Positions 1 to 8,216 are shown, numbered from the stretch's first letter. The stretch: 64,000 nucleotides of DNA from Rufibacter tibetensis (GCF_001310085.1 NZ_CP012643.1:4532001-4596000); one strand, 5' to 3'. Translations and numbers: made by a program. The notes: generated from the sequence alone by a model not told the origin.

Positions 1-876
1 GGCCACTAGTTTTTTCAGTACCTCAGATATTAAAGTAACAATTGATATATCGGCTAGTGGACATTCCTGGTTGTCTATGATCCTGATCTCAATGGCGCCG
101 CGGCTGAAACGGGCTATGGCTCCTCTTGAATTCAAGAACTCTTCCTGTAAATCTCCCTCCGGGTCAAAAGGTGCAATGGCCTTGAACATGGGCTGAAATA
201 TCTTGGCGACATACACCGCCTCAGAAAAGACAGCTTCAGGCACCACCTGACCAGCAATAAGCGGGATCTTCTGCTGGTTTTTACGGTACACCTCCAGCCT
301 GGTGTCTAACAACCCACTCACCTTTCCGTCCAGCACGGGAGAAGCCGCACTGATGGCGGGGATTAAAGGCAGTATGAGCCGGATAGCAGCATGCAGTCTC
401 CCAAACTCTTCGTCAGAACTAAAGGGCAGGTTAAGATGCGTGCTTTGCAGGTTAGACCAGCCGTGTCCCTGGCAGTTGAAGATGCGGTTGTAGGCCTCGT
501 AAATCTCACTTGCTTCATGCGGCCAGAGCTTCGTTTCTTTGTATGGGTCCATGAACGGATGTGCTCCCGTAGGAAGCAGCATAGCGTTAAACGGTTCCAG
601 TAATTGGTTAACCCTAAGCACTTCTTTATGAAACTGTTCAATCAGAGTGCTTAAAGTTGAAGCCGGGCCATTGGTTTTAAGCTCCAGCACATGGAGCACC
701 AGTTCATTGGACCATGCCATGGTACCTCGCTCGACGTCTGAAGTGAGCTCGCCTGCTTCAGCCTTCAGAACCTCATCTGAAATGGGTTTGACTTCCAGCG
801 TGTCTCGATCCACAATCATGTATTCCATCTCCACACCATAGCCTTCAAACAAGCCTAATCTGCTGGACTGAGTCAT
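1..876 (-). CDS. GCS2-type carboxylate-amine ligase (glutamate-cysteine ligase family), 3' part outside window
   Basis: The reading frame is open from the ATG at 876 to the window edge (292 codons, no stop), so the C-terminus lies outside. The N-terminus reads MTQSSRLGLFEGYGVEMEYM, with the acidic GxExE-like start of glutamate-cysteine ligase family 2. Near the edge, RGAIEIRIIDNQECPLADIS matches the family's conserved R-x-IEIR-x-x-D-x-QECP region. Family members join an amino acid to a carboxylate using ATP. The ATG overlaps the stop of the upstream ATP-grasp gene by 4 bp (ATGA), which indicates translational coupling in one operon with the RimK-like and C39-like genes. Whether it makes gamma-glutamylcysteine or another amide cannot be read from the sequence. 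The family call is fairly safe; the substrate is unknown. Confidence 0.85.
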   Translation of the reverse strand, partial: MTQSSRLGLFEGYGVEMEYMIVDRDTLEVKPISDEVLKAEAGELTSDVERGTMAWSNELVLHVLELKTNGPASTLSTLIEQFHKEVLRVNQLLEPFNAMLLPTGAHPFMDPYKETKLWPHEASEIYEAYNRIFNCQGHGWSNLQSTHLNLPFSSDEEFGRLHAAIRLILPLIPAISAASPVLDGKVSGLLDTRLEVYRKNQQKIPLIAGQVVPEAVFSEAVYVAKIFQPMFKAIAPFDPEGDLQEEFLNSRGAIARFSRGAIEIRIIDNQECPLADISIVTLISEVLKKLVA

Positions 877-2339
877 GATACATCAAATTTTTTCTGGTTG
901 TCAATGCGCCTTTTTATAGACTTCAGAATGGTGAGGTACAGGTTCTTTCTCAGGATGCGGTCTTCCACGCCGTGGTCAATGTTGGGGTTGTCATTTATCT
1001 CGATCACGTAGGATTTGCCATCTATTTCTTTCAAATCAACGCCATATAGGCCATCACCAATCAGGTTTGCCGCTTTTAAGGCAGTGTGTAAGACGAAGAA
1101 TGGAACCTCCTCAAAGGGAACGGTCTCAAAGTTGCCGATGATGTCTTTCTTCTTACCGTCCCAATTATATATTTGCCAGTGGTCCTTGGCCATAAAGTAT
1201 TTGCAAGCGTACAAAGGCTGTTTGTCCAGCACCCCAATGCGCCAGTCAAAATCGGTGGGCTTAAACTCCTGACCAATGATAAGGTCAGACTCTGAAAGCA
1301 TCTCTTTCAGCTGCTCGGCTAACTCTTCCTGGGTTTTCACCTTCACCACACCTTGTGAGAAGGAGGAATCAGGCTTCTTCAGCACACAGGGCAGCCCCAG
1401 TTCCTCTACCACTTTGCGGCAGTTATCTCGGTGAATGATCATGCTTTTGGGTATGTTCACCTTCGCCTTGGTGAGCAACTCTGCCAGGTACACTTTATTG
1501 GTGCACCTCAAAATGGACACCGGATCATCAATCACCACCAGCCCTTCAGCATGTGCTCTGCGCGCAAAGCGGTAGGTATGATGATTTACCGAAGTGGTCT
1601 CTCTAATGAATAGTGCGTCAAATTCAGAAAGGCGCCTATAATCTTCCTTCGTAATCAGCTCTGTATAAAACCCTAAACTTTCAGCCGCCTCCACAAAATT
1701 CTGAATAGCCCTGTCATTAGAAGGCGGATCACTATCTGCGTGGTTGACTAAAATGGCCAAGTCATAGATTTTCTTGTTTGTCCGGACGTGGGAGAACCTG
1801 TTTCGGGCAAAGTAGGCCTTCGCAAATTTGTATAAGTCCTTTAGGTGATGTTCTGGAACCTCATTCACCGGAATAGGATTAATACTCTCCAGAACCCATT
1901 CCTTGTTGTACACAAACTGCGCCCGTAGCAAAGGAGCTTGAAAAAGGTCGTGCAATTGCTTGCTTAGTTTCTCATACTGTTTGGCAACGTTTTGCCCAAA
2001 ATAGATGCTAAGCGTAAAATTCTTAGACTTAAGCTTAGATAGGCTCTTCTGAATGGTTTCGTTTATTTCATCAGTAATTACCTTCACAATGGTTTGTGAC
2101 TTTAAATCCTGAATGGTAGTCACATTGGGTATGGCCCTGTGTCCCCTGGCTTCAGCTAACAAAGACACATAGTAACCGCTGCTTTGGTATTTATATGAGC
2201 GGCATAGGTTGAAGATGCGGGCGCTCTTCAGCTCTATATAAGCAGGATCTGTGAGGTAACGTTGCGCGTCAACTACTTCTACATCTTCTACGTCAAGATC
2301 CCAATCTTTAGGGTTATTGACCACTACTAGTTTGCGCAT
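873..2339 (-). CDS. RimK-like ATP-grasp ligase with RLAN-type N-terminal domain
   Basis: 488 aa. The N-terminal half (about 1-150, starting MRKLVVVNNPKDW) resembles the RimK-like ATP-grasp N-terminal (RLAN) domain. The C-terminal part (about 285-470) is an ATP-grasp domain, with a nucleotide-binding stretch VLKKPDSSFSQGVVKV, the strand DWRIGVL and the metal-binding motif EINDNPNIDHG at residues 447-457. ATP-grasp enzymes of this type activate a carboxylate as acyl phosphate and join it to an amine. The gene sits between a GCS2-type ligase (4-bp overlap downstream) and a papain-like peptidase (26-bp overlap upstream), so the three products probably act together. The substrate is unknown; a modified peptide or amino-acid conjugate is inference. 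Confidence 0.85.
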   Translation of the reverse strand: MRKLVVVNNPKDWDLDVEDVEVVDAQRYLTDPAYIELKSARIFNLCRSYKYQSSGYYVSLLAEARGHRAIPNVTTIQDLKSQTIVKVITDEINETIQKSLSKLKSKNFTLSIYFGQNVAKQYEKLSKQLHDLFQAPLLRAQFVYNKEWVLESINPIPVNEVPEHHLKDLYKFAKAYFARNRFSHVRTNKKIYDLAILVNHADSDPPSNDRAIQNFVEAAESLGFYTELITKEDYRRLSEFDALFIRETTSVNHHTYRFARRAHAEGLVVIDDPVSILRCTNKVYLAELLTKAKVNIPKSMIIHRDNCRKVVEELGLPCVLKKPDSSFSQGVVKVKTQEELAEQLKEMLSESDLIIGQEFKPTDFDWRIGVLDKQPLYACKYFMAKDHWQIYNWDGKKKDIIGNFETVPFEEVPFFVLHTALKAANLIGDGLYGVDLKEIDGKSYVIEINDNPNIDHGVEDRILRKNLYLTILKSIKRRIDNQKKFDVS

Positions 2340-3099
2340 GGAAGTTGGTTTGTTCTGAAAGTTGAGAAGTTTTAGGTTGGGGTTCTATGGCCAACAGGTT
2401 GGCGTCATAGGTCACAATGCCTAGCATAATGGCATTAATAAGGCGTTGAATGGGTACGTTATAGTAGTTGTTACCTACCAGGGGGTTTTCCTGGTAAGGG
2501 TCTGCCACAATCACGTGTTCTTTTTCCTGCTCGTTGTCGAATCCTGCTAATACTACAAAGTGGCCCAAAGGCTCTCCCCGTACATCATCGTATATGGCTT
2601 CGCCGCGGTCATTGGTGCGTTCGCGGGCGCAGTTATAAAGATAAGTGGCACTCAACCCTGTGAGTAAGGGAATACCTCTGGAAAAATACCGGTCCAGCAA
2701 ACTTAGAGTAAGGTCTTTGTGCTTGATTTCTCCTCCAAGTTCCAGAAACTCAATGTAGGCATGGGTGGCTACGTGCAGCTTCGCATCAGATTTGTAGATC
2801 AGCTGCTCCCTTAGGTTTAAAATCAACTTTTCAGAAGGCAGTTTAAACCAGGTTGGGTCAAACACGTGCAGGTTATAGGTGTAGATACGAGCTTTGTAAC
2901 CTCTACGCAACGCATGGCAACCCAGCAATACAGCCAGTGTGCCACCTTCCTCTAAAAAAGACACTTCAGAGATGACCTGCTCCAGCGGAATTACGTCTTT
3001 ATAGTATTGATATACCGCGTGCAGACTGGTAGGTCCACAGGTAGAATCATCTGGCTGGGTAAGTATCCTGAGCGAATTAAGTAAAGTTACTGGAAGCAC
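2314..3099 (-). CDS. C39/papain-like cysteine peptidase associated with RimK-like ligase
   Basis: 261 aa. The motif DDSTCGPTSLHAVYQYY (Cys21), GEPLGHFVVLAGF (His180) and VADPYQENP (Asp200) form a Cys-His-Asp triad of the C39/papain-like type. There is no signal peptide or membrane segment, so it is probably cytoplasmic. The start shown is GTG at 3099; no in-frame ATG precedes the Cys motif and no convincing ribosome-binding site is visible, so the start is uncertain by some codons. Its 3' end overlaps the ATP-grasp gene by 26 bp. It could trim a peptide before or after ligation, or hydrolyse the ligase product; the sequence does not decide. Confidence 0.7.
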   Translation of the reverse strand: MLPVTLLNSLRILTQPDDSTCGPTSLHAVYQYYKDVIPLEQVISEVSFLEEGGTLAVLLGCHALRRGYKARIYTYNLHVFDPTWFKLPSEKLILNLREQLIYKSDAKLHVATHAYIEFLELGGEIKHKDLTLSLLDRYFSRGIPLLTGLSATYLYNCARERTNDRGEAIYDDVRGEPLGHFVVLAGFDNEQEKEHVIVADPYQENPLVGNNYYNVPIQRLINAIMLGIVTYDANLLAIEPQPKTSQLSEQTNFHAQTSSGQ

Positions 3100-3349
3100 T
3101 TTTTTATAATTATTTGTGCCTCTTATACGTGTTTTTACGGTAGAGTTGCTTTAGAACTCTTTATTATGATCCTACTTTACCCGGTAATTCAATAAATTGA
3201 AAGGCAAGATTCACTTACATAATTATTTTTAGGTAAACCAATCCACGAAATCTTCAAAATTTAGAGTGTAGAAATAGCCCATAACTCCTGAAGATTGATA
3301 ACTTTGGAAAAAGAAAGAGATACTTTGTTCACTTTCAACAAAGAGAGAT
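3100..3349. other. Divergent intergenic region
   Basis: AT-rich region of 250 bp between the minus-strand ligase cassette and the plus-strand response regulator. It should hold promoters for both sides. Only the plus-strand TAACTTTG box at 3299-3306 stands out; I see no small gene or strong hairpin. Confidence 0.5.
3299..3306 (+). promoter_or_regulatory. Candidate -7 box (TAACTTTG) for the LytTR regulator
   Basis: Matches the Bacteroidota -7 consensus TAnnTTTG, 44 bp before the start codon. No TTG at the usual -33 distance, so this is a partial match. Confidence 0.4.
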
Positions 3350-4066
3350 TTGAAAAAGGATACCCCCTACCGCACCATTATTATTGACGATGACGAGTTG
3401 AGCCGGATGATTCTGGAACGACACATCAAGTCTACCCCTTCCCTGGAACTAGTGCAAACGTTCAGTTCCAGCGTAGACGGTTTAGCGTGGCTACTGAAAA
3501 ACGACCACATAGACGTTCTTTTCCTGGATGTAGAAATGCCTGAAATGACAGGCTTAGAGCTGCTCAGGACCTTGCCCCATAAGCCTGAAACCATTCTCAT
3601 CACCTCACACAAGGATTTTGCTTTACAGGCCTTTGAGCTTCAGGTAGCGGATTACCTTCTTAAACCTGTAGATTTTACCCGCTTCACCCAGGCAGTACTG
3701 AATACCACTAAAAAGCTTCAGCCCCAAACTTCCGCTGTACAGGCCACCAACCAGCCCGATGAGCTATTTGTGAAGGTTGATAATAAGATCATCAAGCTAA
3801 ACCTGAATAATATTTGCTTCATTGAAGCGCGCGGCGATTATGTGGTCATCAATACAGATACCAAAAAACACATTGTGTACACCACAATGAGCGCCATTGA
3901 TCAAAAGCTTCCGGTAGATCAGTTCCTCCGTATTCATAGGTCTTTCATCATTAACCTGAAGAAAATCGAGTTAATTGAAGATGACTCTGTATTCATGCAG
4001 GAAAAATACATTCCTATTGGAGGGTCTTACCAATCTAAATTTTACAGCCGAATCAACAAACTGTAA
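3350..4066 (+). CDS. LytTR-family two-component response regulator (LytR/AlgR type)
   Basis: 238 aa. The receiver domain (1-120) has the acidic cluster IIDDDE (Asp13-15), phospho-acceptor Asp60 in LFLDVEMPE, Thr85 and Lys105 in LLKPVD. A LytTR DNA-binding domain occupies about 133-238 (ICFIEARGDYVVI, FLRIHRSFIINL). The start must be TTG at 3350: the next ATG is inside the receiver domain, and a purine-rich AAGAGAG lies just upstream. In Bacteroidota these regulators usually pair with a membrane kinase of the LytS/YehU type, but no kinase gene is in the window. A hairpin terminator follows at 4097-4142. Confidence 0.92.
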   Translation: MKKDTPYRTIIIDDDELSRMILERHIKSTPSLELVQTFSSSVDGLAWLLKNDHIDVLFLDVEMPEMTGLELLRTLPHKPETILITSHKDFALQAFELQVADYLLKPVDFTRFTQAVLNTTKKLQPQTSAVQATNQPDELFVKVDNKIIKLNLNNICFIEARGDYVVINTDTKKHIVYTTMSAIDQKLPVDQFLRIHRSFIINLKKIELIEDDSVFMQEKYIPIGGSYQSKFYSRINKL

Positions 4067-4096
4067 TAATTACATTCATAATCCATTCAATAGATA

Positions 4097-4142
4097 CACC
4101 CGCTTTAGAGCCACTTTTCTGAAAAAAGCTTTAAAGCGGGTG
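4097..4142 (+). terminator. Terminator hairpin after the LytTR regulator
   Basis: An 11-bp perfect stem (CACCCGCTTTA with TAAAGCGGGTG) with a 24-nt interior, followed by a moderately T-rich tail. Confidence 0.6.
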
Positions 4143-4299
4143 CTTGTTTATCTGAATAACCAGAAGATAAGTAGATTAGATAAAAAATTCCTTTCAAAGC
4201 TGTATTGTCCAGTATATAATTAACTCCACAACTATTTATTTAAAGATTTTCTCTAAAAGTGCACGTTTGAGCCTGAAAAAACTAAAATGCTTAAGTTAT

Positions 4300-5196
4300 A
4301 TGAATAATCAGCAACCTACCTGGCTTGACAAAACTGCTTATTCTTTCACGTCCCATTTTCTTAAAGTTTCGCAGGGAGAACTGCACTATGTAGACGAGGG
4401 AAAAGGTGAACCTATACTATTTGTGCACGGTACACCCACCTGGTCTTTCCTCTGGCGAAATCAAATCAAGGAATTTTCTACCCAGTACCGGTGCATTGCT
4501 TTTGATCATCTTGGCTTTGGCTTGTCTACTAAACCATCAGACTTTTCCTACTCCTTAGATGCCCATCAGCAAAACCTTGCCCTGTTAGTAGAGCATCTGC
4601 AATTAGATAATGTGACCTTGGTAATGCATGATTTTGGAGGGCCTATAGGGTTAGGCTGGGCACTACAGAACCCTGATAAAGTTGCAAGGTTGGTGATTAT
4701 GAATACTTGGATGTGGCCTTTAACTCATGTGAAATCTATGATGCAGGGCAGCAAGTTCTTTGGAAGCAGCGTCGGAAAGTTTCTGTATACGACCCTTAAC
4801 TTCTCTCCCAGGTTTCTGTTGCCATTAGCATTCTTCCATAAAGAAAAACTAACCAAAGAGATTCACCAACACTATCTCCTGCCATTTGCTGACAAGAAAG
4901 AGCGCTTAGGTCCCTGGAACTTTGCCAAGGCTTTGGCCGGAGAGACGACCTATTTTGAAGAATTACTTAAGCTAAAACAATCTTTGACTGAAAAGCCTAC
5001 TTTGATCCTCTGGGGAACAAAGGACAAATTGATTCCTGCTTCATTTCTTGAAATATGGAAACAAACACTACCAACAGCGCACGTCATAGAAATGGAGACA
5101 GGTCATTTTCAGCAGGAAGAGAACCCTGAAATAGTAACTCGAGTTATAAAGGAGTTTTTTCAAGACACCATGAAAACACAAGAGCCAGTTCTCTGA
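4300..5196 (+). CDS. Alpha/beta hydrolase, haloalkane-dehalogenase-like
   Basis: 298 aa from the ATG at 4300. An upstream in-frame TTG at 4267 would add 11 residues without family support. The fold features are the oxyanion loop FVHGTPTWSFLW (about 42-52), nucleophile Asp111 in VMHDFGGPIGL, likely acid Asp242 in LILWGTKDKLIP and His269 in METGHFQ. The Asp nucleophile groups it with haloalkane dehalogenases and epoxide hydrolases. However, the residue after the nucleophile is Phe, not the halide-binding Trp typical of true dehalogenases, so dehalogenation is doubtful. The last codons and the stop lie inside a terminator hairpin shared with the converging his operon. Confidence 0.82.
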   Translation: MNNQQPTWLDKTAYSFTSHFLKVSQGELHYVDEGKGEPILFVHGTPTWSFLWRNQIKEFSTQYRCIAFDHLGFGLSTKPSDFSYSLDAHQQNLALLVEHLQLDNVTLVMHDFGGPIGLGWALQNPDKVARLVIMNTWMWPLTHVKSMMQGSKFFGSSVGKFLYTTLNFSPRFLLPLAFFHKEKLTKEIHQHYLLPFADKKERLGPWNFAKALAGETTYFEELLKLKQSLTEKPTLILWGTKDKLIPASFLEIWKQTLPTAHVIEMETGHFQQEENPEIVTRVIKEFFQDTMKTQEPVL

Positions 5197-5216
5197 AAGG
5201 AACTGGCTCTTGTGTT
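5175..5216. terminator. Bidirectional terminator between hydrolase and hisIE
   Basis: A 17-bp perfect stem (AACACAAGAGCCAGTTC and its complement) with loop TCTGAAAG. The hydrolase stop codon (5194-5196) is in the loop, so the 5' arm is coding. It lies between converging genes and can serve both. Confidence 0.8.
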
Positions 5217-5229
5217 AAGGTATTTAAAG

Positions 5230-5880
5230 CTACTCTCTGGGCTTATGACGGCTTTCCAGCACCTGTACTACCTCTGCTAAGGACAAACCCGAAGCTTCTA
5301 ACAGTACAAGCAGGTGGAAGATCAAATCAGCAGCTTCGCCTTTCATAGTATCTGTTTTACCAGCTACGGCATCAATCACCACCTCTACGGCTTCTTCTCC
5401 CACTTTCTGCGCCATTTTGTTCAGGCCTTTATCAAAGAGGAAGTTGGTGTAAGAGCCTTCTATTGGGTTCTTGCGGCGTTCTTTAATGGTTTGCTCCAGT
5501 TTGGCAATGGATTGCAGAGCTTGCTCTGTTGGAGTAAAGTTCTGGAAGCTTCTCTCATGGTAAGAGTTGCTGTCTTCATTCACATCAAAACAGGTTTCTG
5601 TATTTCGGTGACATGCCGGACCAGTTGGATCAACCAGAATCAGGAGAGTGTCTTGGTCGCAGTCCAGTTCCATCTTCACCACCTTTAAGGTATTACCTGA
5701 GGTTTCTCCTTTGGTCCAGAGACGGTTTTTTGAACGGGAGAAGAAGGTTACCAAGCCTGAGGTTTGAGTATGCTGAAAGGCTTCCTCATTCATGTAGCCC
5801 AGCATCAATACTTTTCCGGTAGTGGCATTCTGGATAATAGCTGGTACCAGGCCCTCTCCTTTTTTGAAATCTATGGTCAT
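5230..5880 (-). CDS. hisIE: Bifunctional phosphoribosyl-AMP cyclohydrolase / phosphoribosyl-ATP pyrophosphatase
   Basis: 216 aa fusion catalysing steps 2 and 3 of histidine synthesis. The N-terminal cyclohydrolase domain (about 1-110) shows MLGYMNEEAF, SRSKNRLWTKGETSGN and the metal-binding DCDQDTLL and ACHRNTETCF motifs. The C-terminal pyrophosphohydrolase domain (about 120-216) shows KKVGEEAVEVV-like residues (QKVGEEAVEVVIDA) and FHLLVLL. It is the last gene of the his operon; a 96-bp gap with AAGAC-type short repeats separates it from hisF. Length and domain order are normal. Confidence 0.97.
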   Translation of the reverse strand: MTIDFKKGEGLVPAIIQNATTGKVLMLGYMNEEAFQHTQTSGLVTFFSRSKNRLWTKGETSGNTLKVVKMELDCDQDTLLILVDPTGPACHRNTETCFDVNEDSNSYHERSFQNFTPTEQALQSIAKLEQTIKERRKNPIEGSYTNFLFDKGLNKMAQKVGEEAVEVVIDAVAGKTDTMKGEAADLIFHLLVLLEASGLSLAEVVQVLESRHKPRE

Positions 5881-5976
5881 GTCTTTTATGTTAAGACATA
5901 AGATCTAAGACGCAAGACTTAAGATAACTTGAATGTATCTAAAAAGTAATGTGTCTTACATCTATTGTCTTTTGTC
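5881..5976. repeat. Short AAGAC/ATAAGA-type repeats between hisF and hisIE
   Basis: The gap holds repeated units such as TAAGACATAAGATCTAAGAC on one side and their imperfect complement (GTCTTACATCTATTGTCTTT) on the other, forming a weak imperfect inverted repeat. A related pattern occurs in the hisA-hisF gap. Function unknown. Confidence 0.5.
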
Positions 5977-6729
5977 TCAAATACGAATATCTATCTTATT
6001 CTCTGCTAAGTATTGTTTCAGCCCTGGGATAGGTACTTCCTGAAAGTGGAAGATACTTGCTGCCAGGGCTGCGTCAGCACCTACTTCAAAAACATCTAAG
6101 AAGTGTTGCTGGTTACCGGCTCCGCCTGAAGCAATCACCGGCACAATTACGTTGCGGGAGATTTCACCTGTAATATCCAAGGCGAAACCGTTTTTGGTGC
6201 CGTCGTTACTCATAGAGGTGAGCAGGATTTCTCCGGCGCCTAGCTCAACTACTTCCTTCGCCCAGTCTAAAGCCCAAAGACCAGTGTCTACGGTGCCTGC
6301 TTTGCTGAATACCTTCCAACCTTCGGGAGTGCTTTTGGTATCAATGGCTACAGTAACGCACTGGCTCCCGAAACGGCTTGCCAACTCGGTAATCAAATCC
6401 GGACGGTGAATAGCCGAGGAATTTACAGATACTTTATCGGCGCCGTTTTGCAACAGTACTTCTACATCTTCCACGGCACTAATACCGCCACCAACAGTAA
6501 ACGGAATATCTATATAACGGGCTATTTCGCGCACCAATTCACGCAGGGTTTTGCGTTTCTCATTAGTAGCGGTGATGTCCAGAAACACCAGTTCATCAGC
6601 GCCTTGTTTTGCGTATAAAGCAGCTAATTCAACTGGATCACCGGCATCACGGATATCTTCAAAACGTACCCCCTTTACGGTGCGTCCGTTTTTAATATCT
6701 AAGCAAGGGATAATTCTTTTTGTAAGCAT
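5977..6729 (-). CDS. hisF: Imidazole glycerol phosphate synthase, cyclase subunit HisF
   Basis: 250 aa (beta/alpha)8 barrel with catalytic Asp11 ([13 protein letters not shown]) and the second Asp in TVAIDTK (about residue 130). Phosphate-binding motifs TVGGGI and VIASGGAG are present. With HisH it converts PRFAR and ammonia to IGP and AICAR. It is the penultimate his gene. Unlike the rest of the operon it is set apart by gaps of 182 bp (upstream, with a REPIN-like element) and 96 bp (downstream). Confidence 0.97.
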   Translation of the reverse strand: MLTKRIIPCLDIKNGRTVKGVRFEDIRDAGDPVELAALYAKQGADELVFLDITATNEKRKTLRELVREIARYIDIPFTVGGGISAVEDVEVLLQNGADKVSVNSSAIHRPDLITELASRFGSQCVTVAIDTKSTPEGWKVFSKAGTVDTGLWALDWAKEVVELGAGEILLTSMSNDGTKNGFALDITGEISRNVIVPVIASGGAGNQQHFLDVFEVGADAALAASIFHFQEVPIPGLKQYLAENKIDIRI

Positions 6730-6732
6730 TTT

Positions 6733-6800
6733 AGTAGCTCAAGATATAAGATGACAGAAATAAGACTTCTTCTTACATCTTCATCTATTCAAATCATATT
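6733..6800. repeat. AAGAT/ATAAGA-type short repeats downstream of the REPIN-like element
   Basis: AAGATATAAGATG ... CTTACATCTTCATCT forms an imperfect inverted repeat resembling the one between hisF and hisIE. Seen by eye only. Confidence 0.4.
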
Positions 6801-6812
6801 TTCGATATTACC

Positions 6813-6900
6813 GCTGGCGCGAGCGTCCCGCTCGTGCCTTCTTTGCAGGTTTGATGTAATCTTGAATGCTAGAGGACACGAGCGGGACGCTCGCGCCAGC
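6813..6900. repeat. REPIN-like element: two inverted 24-nt GC-rich arms in the hisA-hisF gap
   Basis: Arm 6813-6836 and arm 6877-6900 are perfect reverse complements over 24 nt, separated by 40 nt. Each arm contains its own small hairpin, CGAGCG-TCC-CGCTCG. This two-level palindromy and high GC in an AT-leaning intergenic gap is the usual form of REP doublets spread by REP-associated tyrosine (RAYT) transposases. No RAYT gene is in the window. In the his transcript it would form a strong hairpin inside the operon. Confidence 0.8.
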
Positions 6901-6911
6901 AACCTGACTTA

Positions 6912-7631
6912 CTAGATTACTTCTTTGGATAGATCTTCTAGGGAGATGGTTCCCTCATAGATAGCTTTACCAATGATAGACCCGTGCAAACCTGCTTCAC
7001 GCAACTGACGGACTTCCTCAATGGTCGTTACACCGCCGCTGGCAATGAACTGTAAGGTTGGAAACTGCTCCAATAAACGCTGATAAACCTCAATAGAAGA
7101 ACCTTGCAGTTTGCCGTCTTTGCTAACATCGGTACAGATGAACGTTTTTCCGCCCTTTTCAGCAAAAGAGGCTAAAAACGTCTCAAGCGTTAATTCACTT
7201 TGGTCAGCCCAGGCATTTATGGCGATATGATTATTTTTAAAATCAGCTCCAATAATAATTCTATCAGCGCCGTACTCCTTCAACCATGCTTCTACCGTTA
7301 CCGGCTCCCGAACGGCAATACTGCCTGCGGTGATTTGCTTGGCACCGGCATTAAAAGCCTGACGTACGGCTTCTGAGCTTTGTAGGCCTCCGCCGTAATC
7401 AATGTGCAGTTTGGTTTGGCTGGCGATACGCTCCAGTACAAGTAGATTCACGGGCTGTTTAGCACGGGCACCATCCAAATCGACTAGGTGCAAGCGACTT
7501 AAGCCAAGGCCTTCAAACTGTTTCGCTACTTCTACCGGGTCTGTGTGGTACGTAGTCTGCTGTGTAAAATCACCTTCGGTGAGGCGAACGCATTGTCCAC
7601 CAATAAGGTCAATAGCCGGAATAATGTCCAT
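6912..7631 (-). CDS. hisA: ProFAR isomerase HisA
   Basis: 239 aa (beta/alpha)8 barrel that isomerises ProFAR to PRFAR. Asp8 (MDIIPAIDLIGGQCVRL) and the second catalytic Asp in FICTDVSKDG are present, as are phosphate-binding IDYGGG and FIASGGVT. The start is 3 nt after the hisH stop. It is followed by the 182-bp gap with the inverted repeat before hisF. No HisA/TrpF dual-function signs are visible. Confidence 0.97.
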   Translation of the reverse strand: MDIIPAIDLIGGQCVRLTEGDFTQQTTYHTDPVEVAKQFEGLGLSRLHLVDLDGARAKQPVNLLVLERIASQTKLHIDYGGGLQSSEAVRQAFNAGAKQITAGSIAVREPVTVEAWLKEYGADRIIIGADFKNNHIAINAWADQSELTLETFLASFAEKGGKTFICTDVSKDGKLQGSSIEVYQRLLEQFPTLQFIASGGVTTIEEVRQLREAGLHGSIIGKAIYEGTISLEDLSKEVI

Positions 7632-7634
7632 GGC

Positions 7635-8216
7635 TTAGAGATTTAAGAAGTTCTGAAGAATATGTGCTCCCGCAGGACCACTTTTCTCGGTATGAAACTG
7701 TACTGCGTAGAAGTTTTTGTATTGCAAGGCGGCACTGAAAGGCTCTGGATATGAACTCTGCGCAATAGTATGCTCTGTTACCGGCGCATAGAAGCTATGC
7801 ACGAAGTAAGCGTACTCATCTTCATTAATACCAGTGAATAAATCACTTTTCAGGTGATGCAAATTGTTCCAGCCCATGTGCGGCACTTTCACAGCTGCGT
7901 CAAATTTTTTCACCGGCACCGGAATAATGCCCAGCATCACTGTATCACCTTCTTCAGAGTGCTGACAAAGCAACTGCATACCCAGGCAAACACCTAGAAA
8001 GGGTTGCGTAAGGGTAGGTAACAGCTGATCCAGGTTATTTACTTTGAGAGCACGCATTGCTGAAGAAGCTTCGCCTACACCCGGGAAAATTACCTTGTCG
8101 GCTGATTGAATCTCTTCCGCATTGGAGGTAACGGTAGCTTGTGCGCCCAATCGCTCTAAGGCGAAAAGTACACTCTGCACGTTACCTGCTTTATAATCAA
8201 CTATGACGATTTTCAT
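7635..8216 (-). CDS. hisH: Imidazole glycerol phosphate synthase, glutaminase subunit HisH
   Basis: 193 aa class I glutamine amidotransferase. Nucleophile Cys77 lies in FLGVCLGMQLL; His175 and Glu177 in QFHTEKSG complete the triad. It supplies ammonia to HisF. Its ATG overlaps the hisB stop by one base (TAATG), so translation is probably coupled. Confidence 0.97.
   Translation of the reverse strand: MKIVIVDYKAGNVQSVLFALERLGAQATVTSNAEEIQSADKVIFPGVGEASSAMRALKVNNLDQLLPTLTQPFLGVCLGMQLLCQHSEEGDTVMLGIIPVPVKKFDAAVKVPHMGWNNLHHLKSDLFTGINEDEYAYFVHSFYAPVTEHTIAQSSYPEPFSAALQYKNFYAVQFHTEKSGPAGAHILQNFLNL

Noticed and set aside
4267-4299. TTG start giving an 11-residue extension of the alpha/beta hydrolase
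   Set aside because: The ATG at 4300 begins the sequence expected for the family; the extension has no support.
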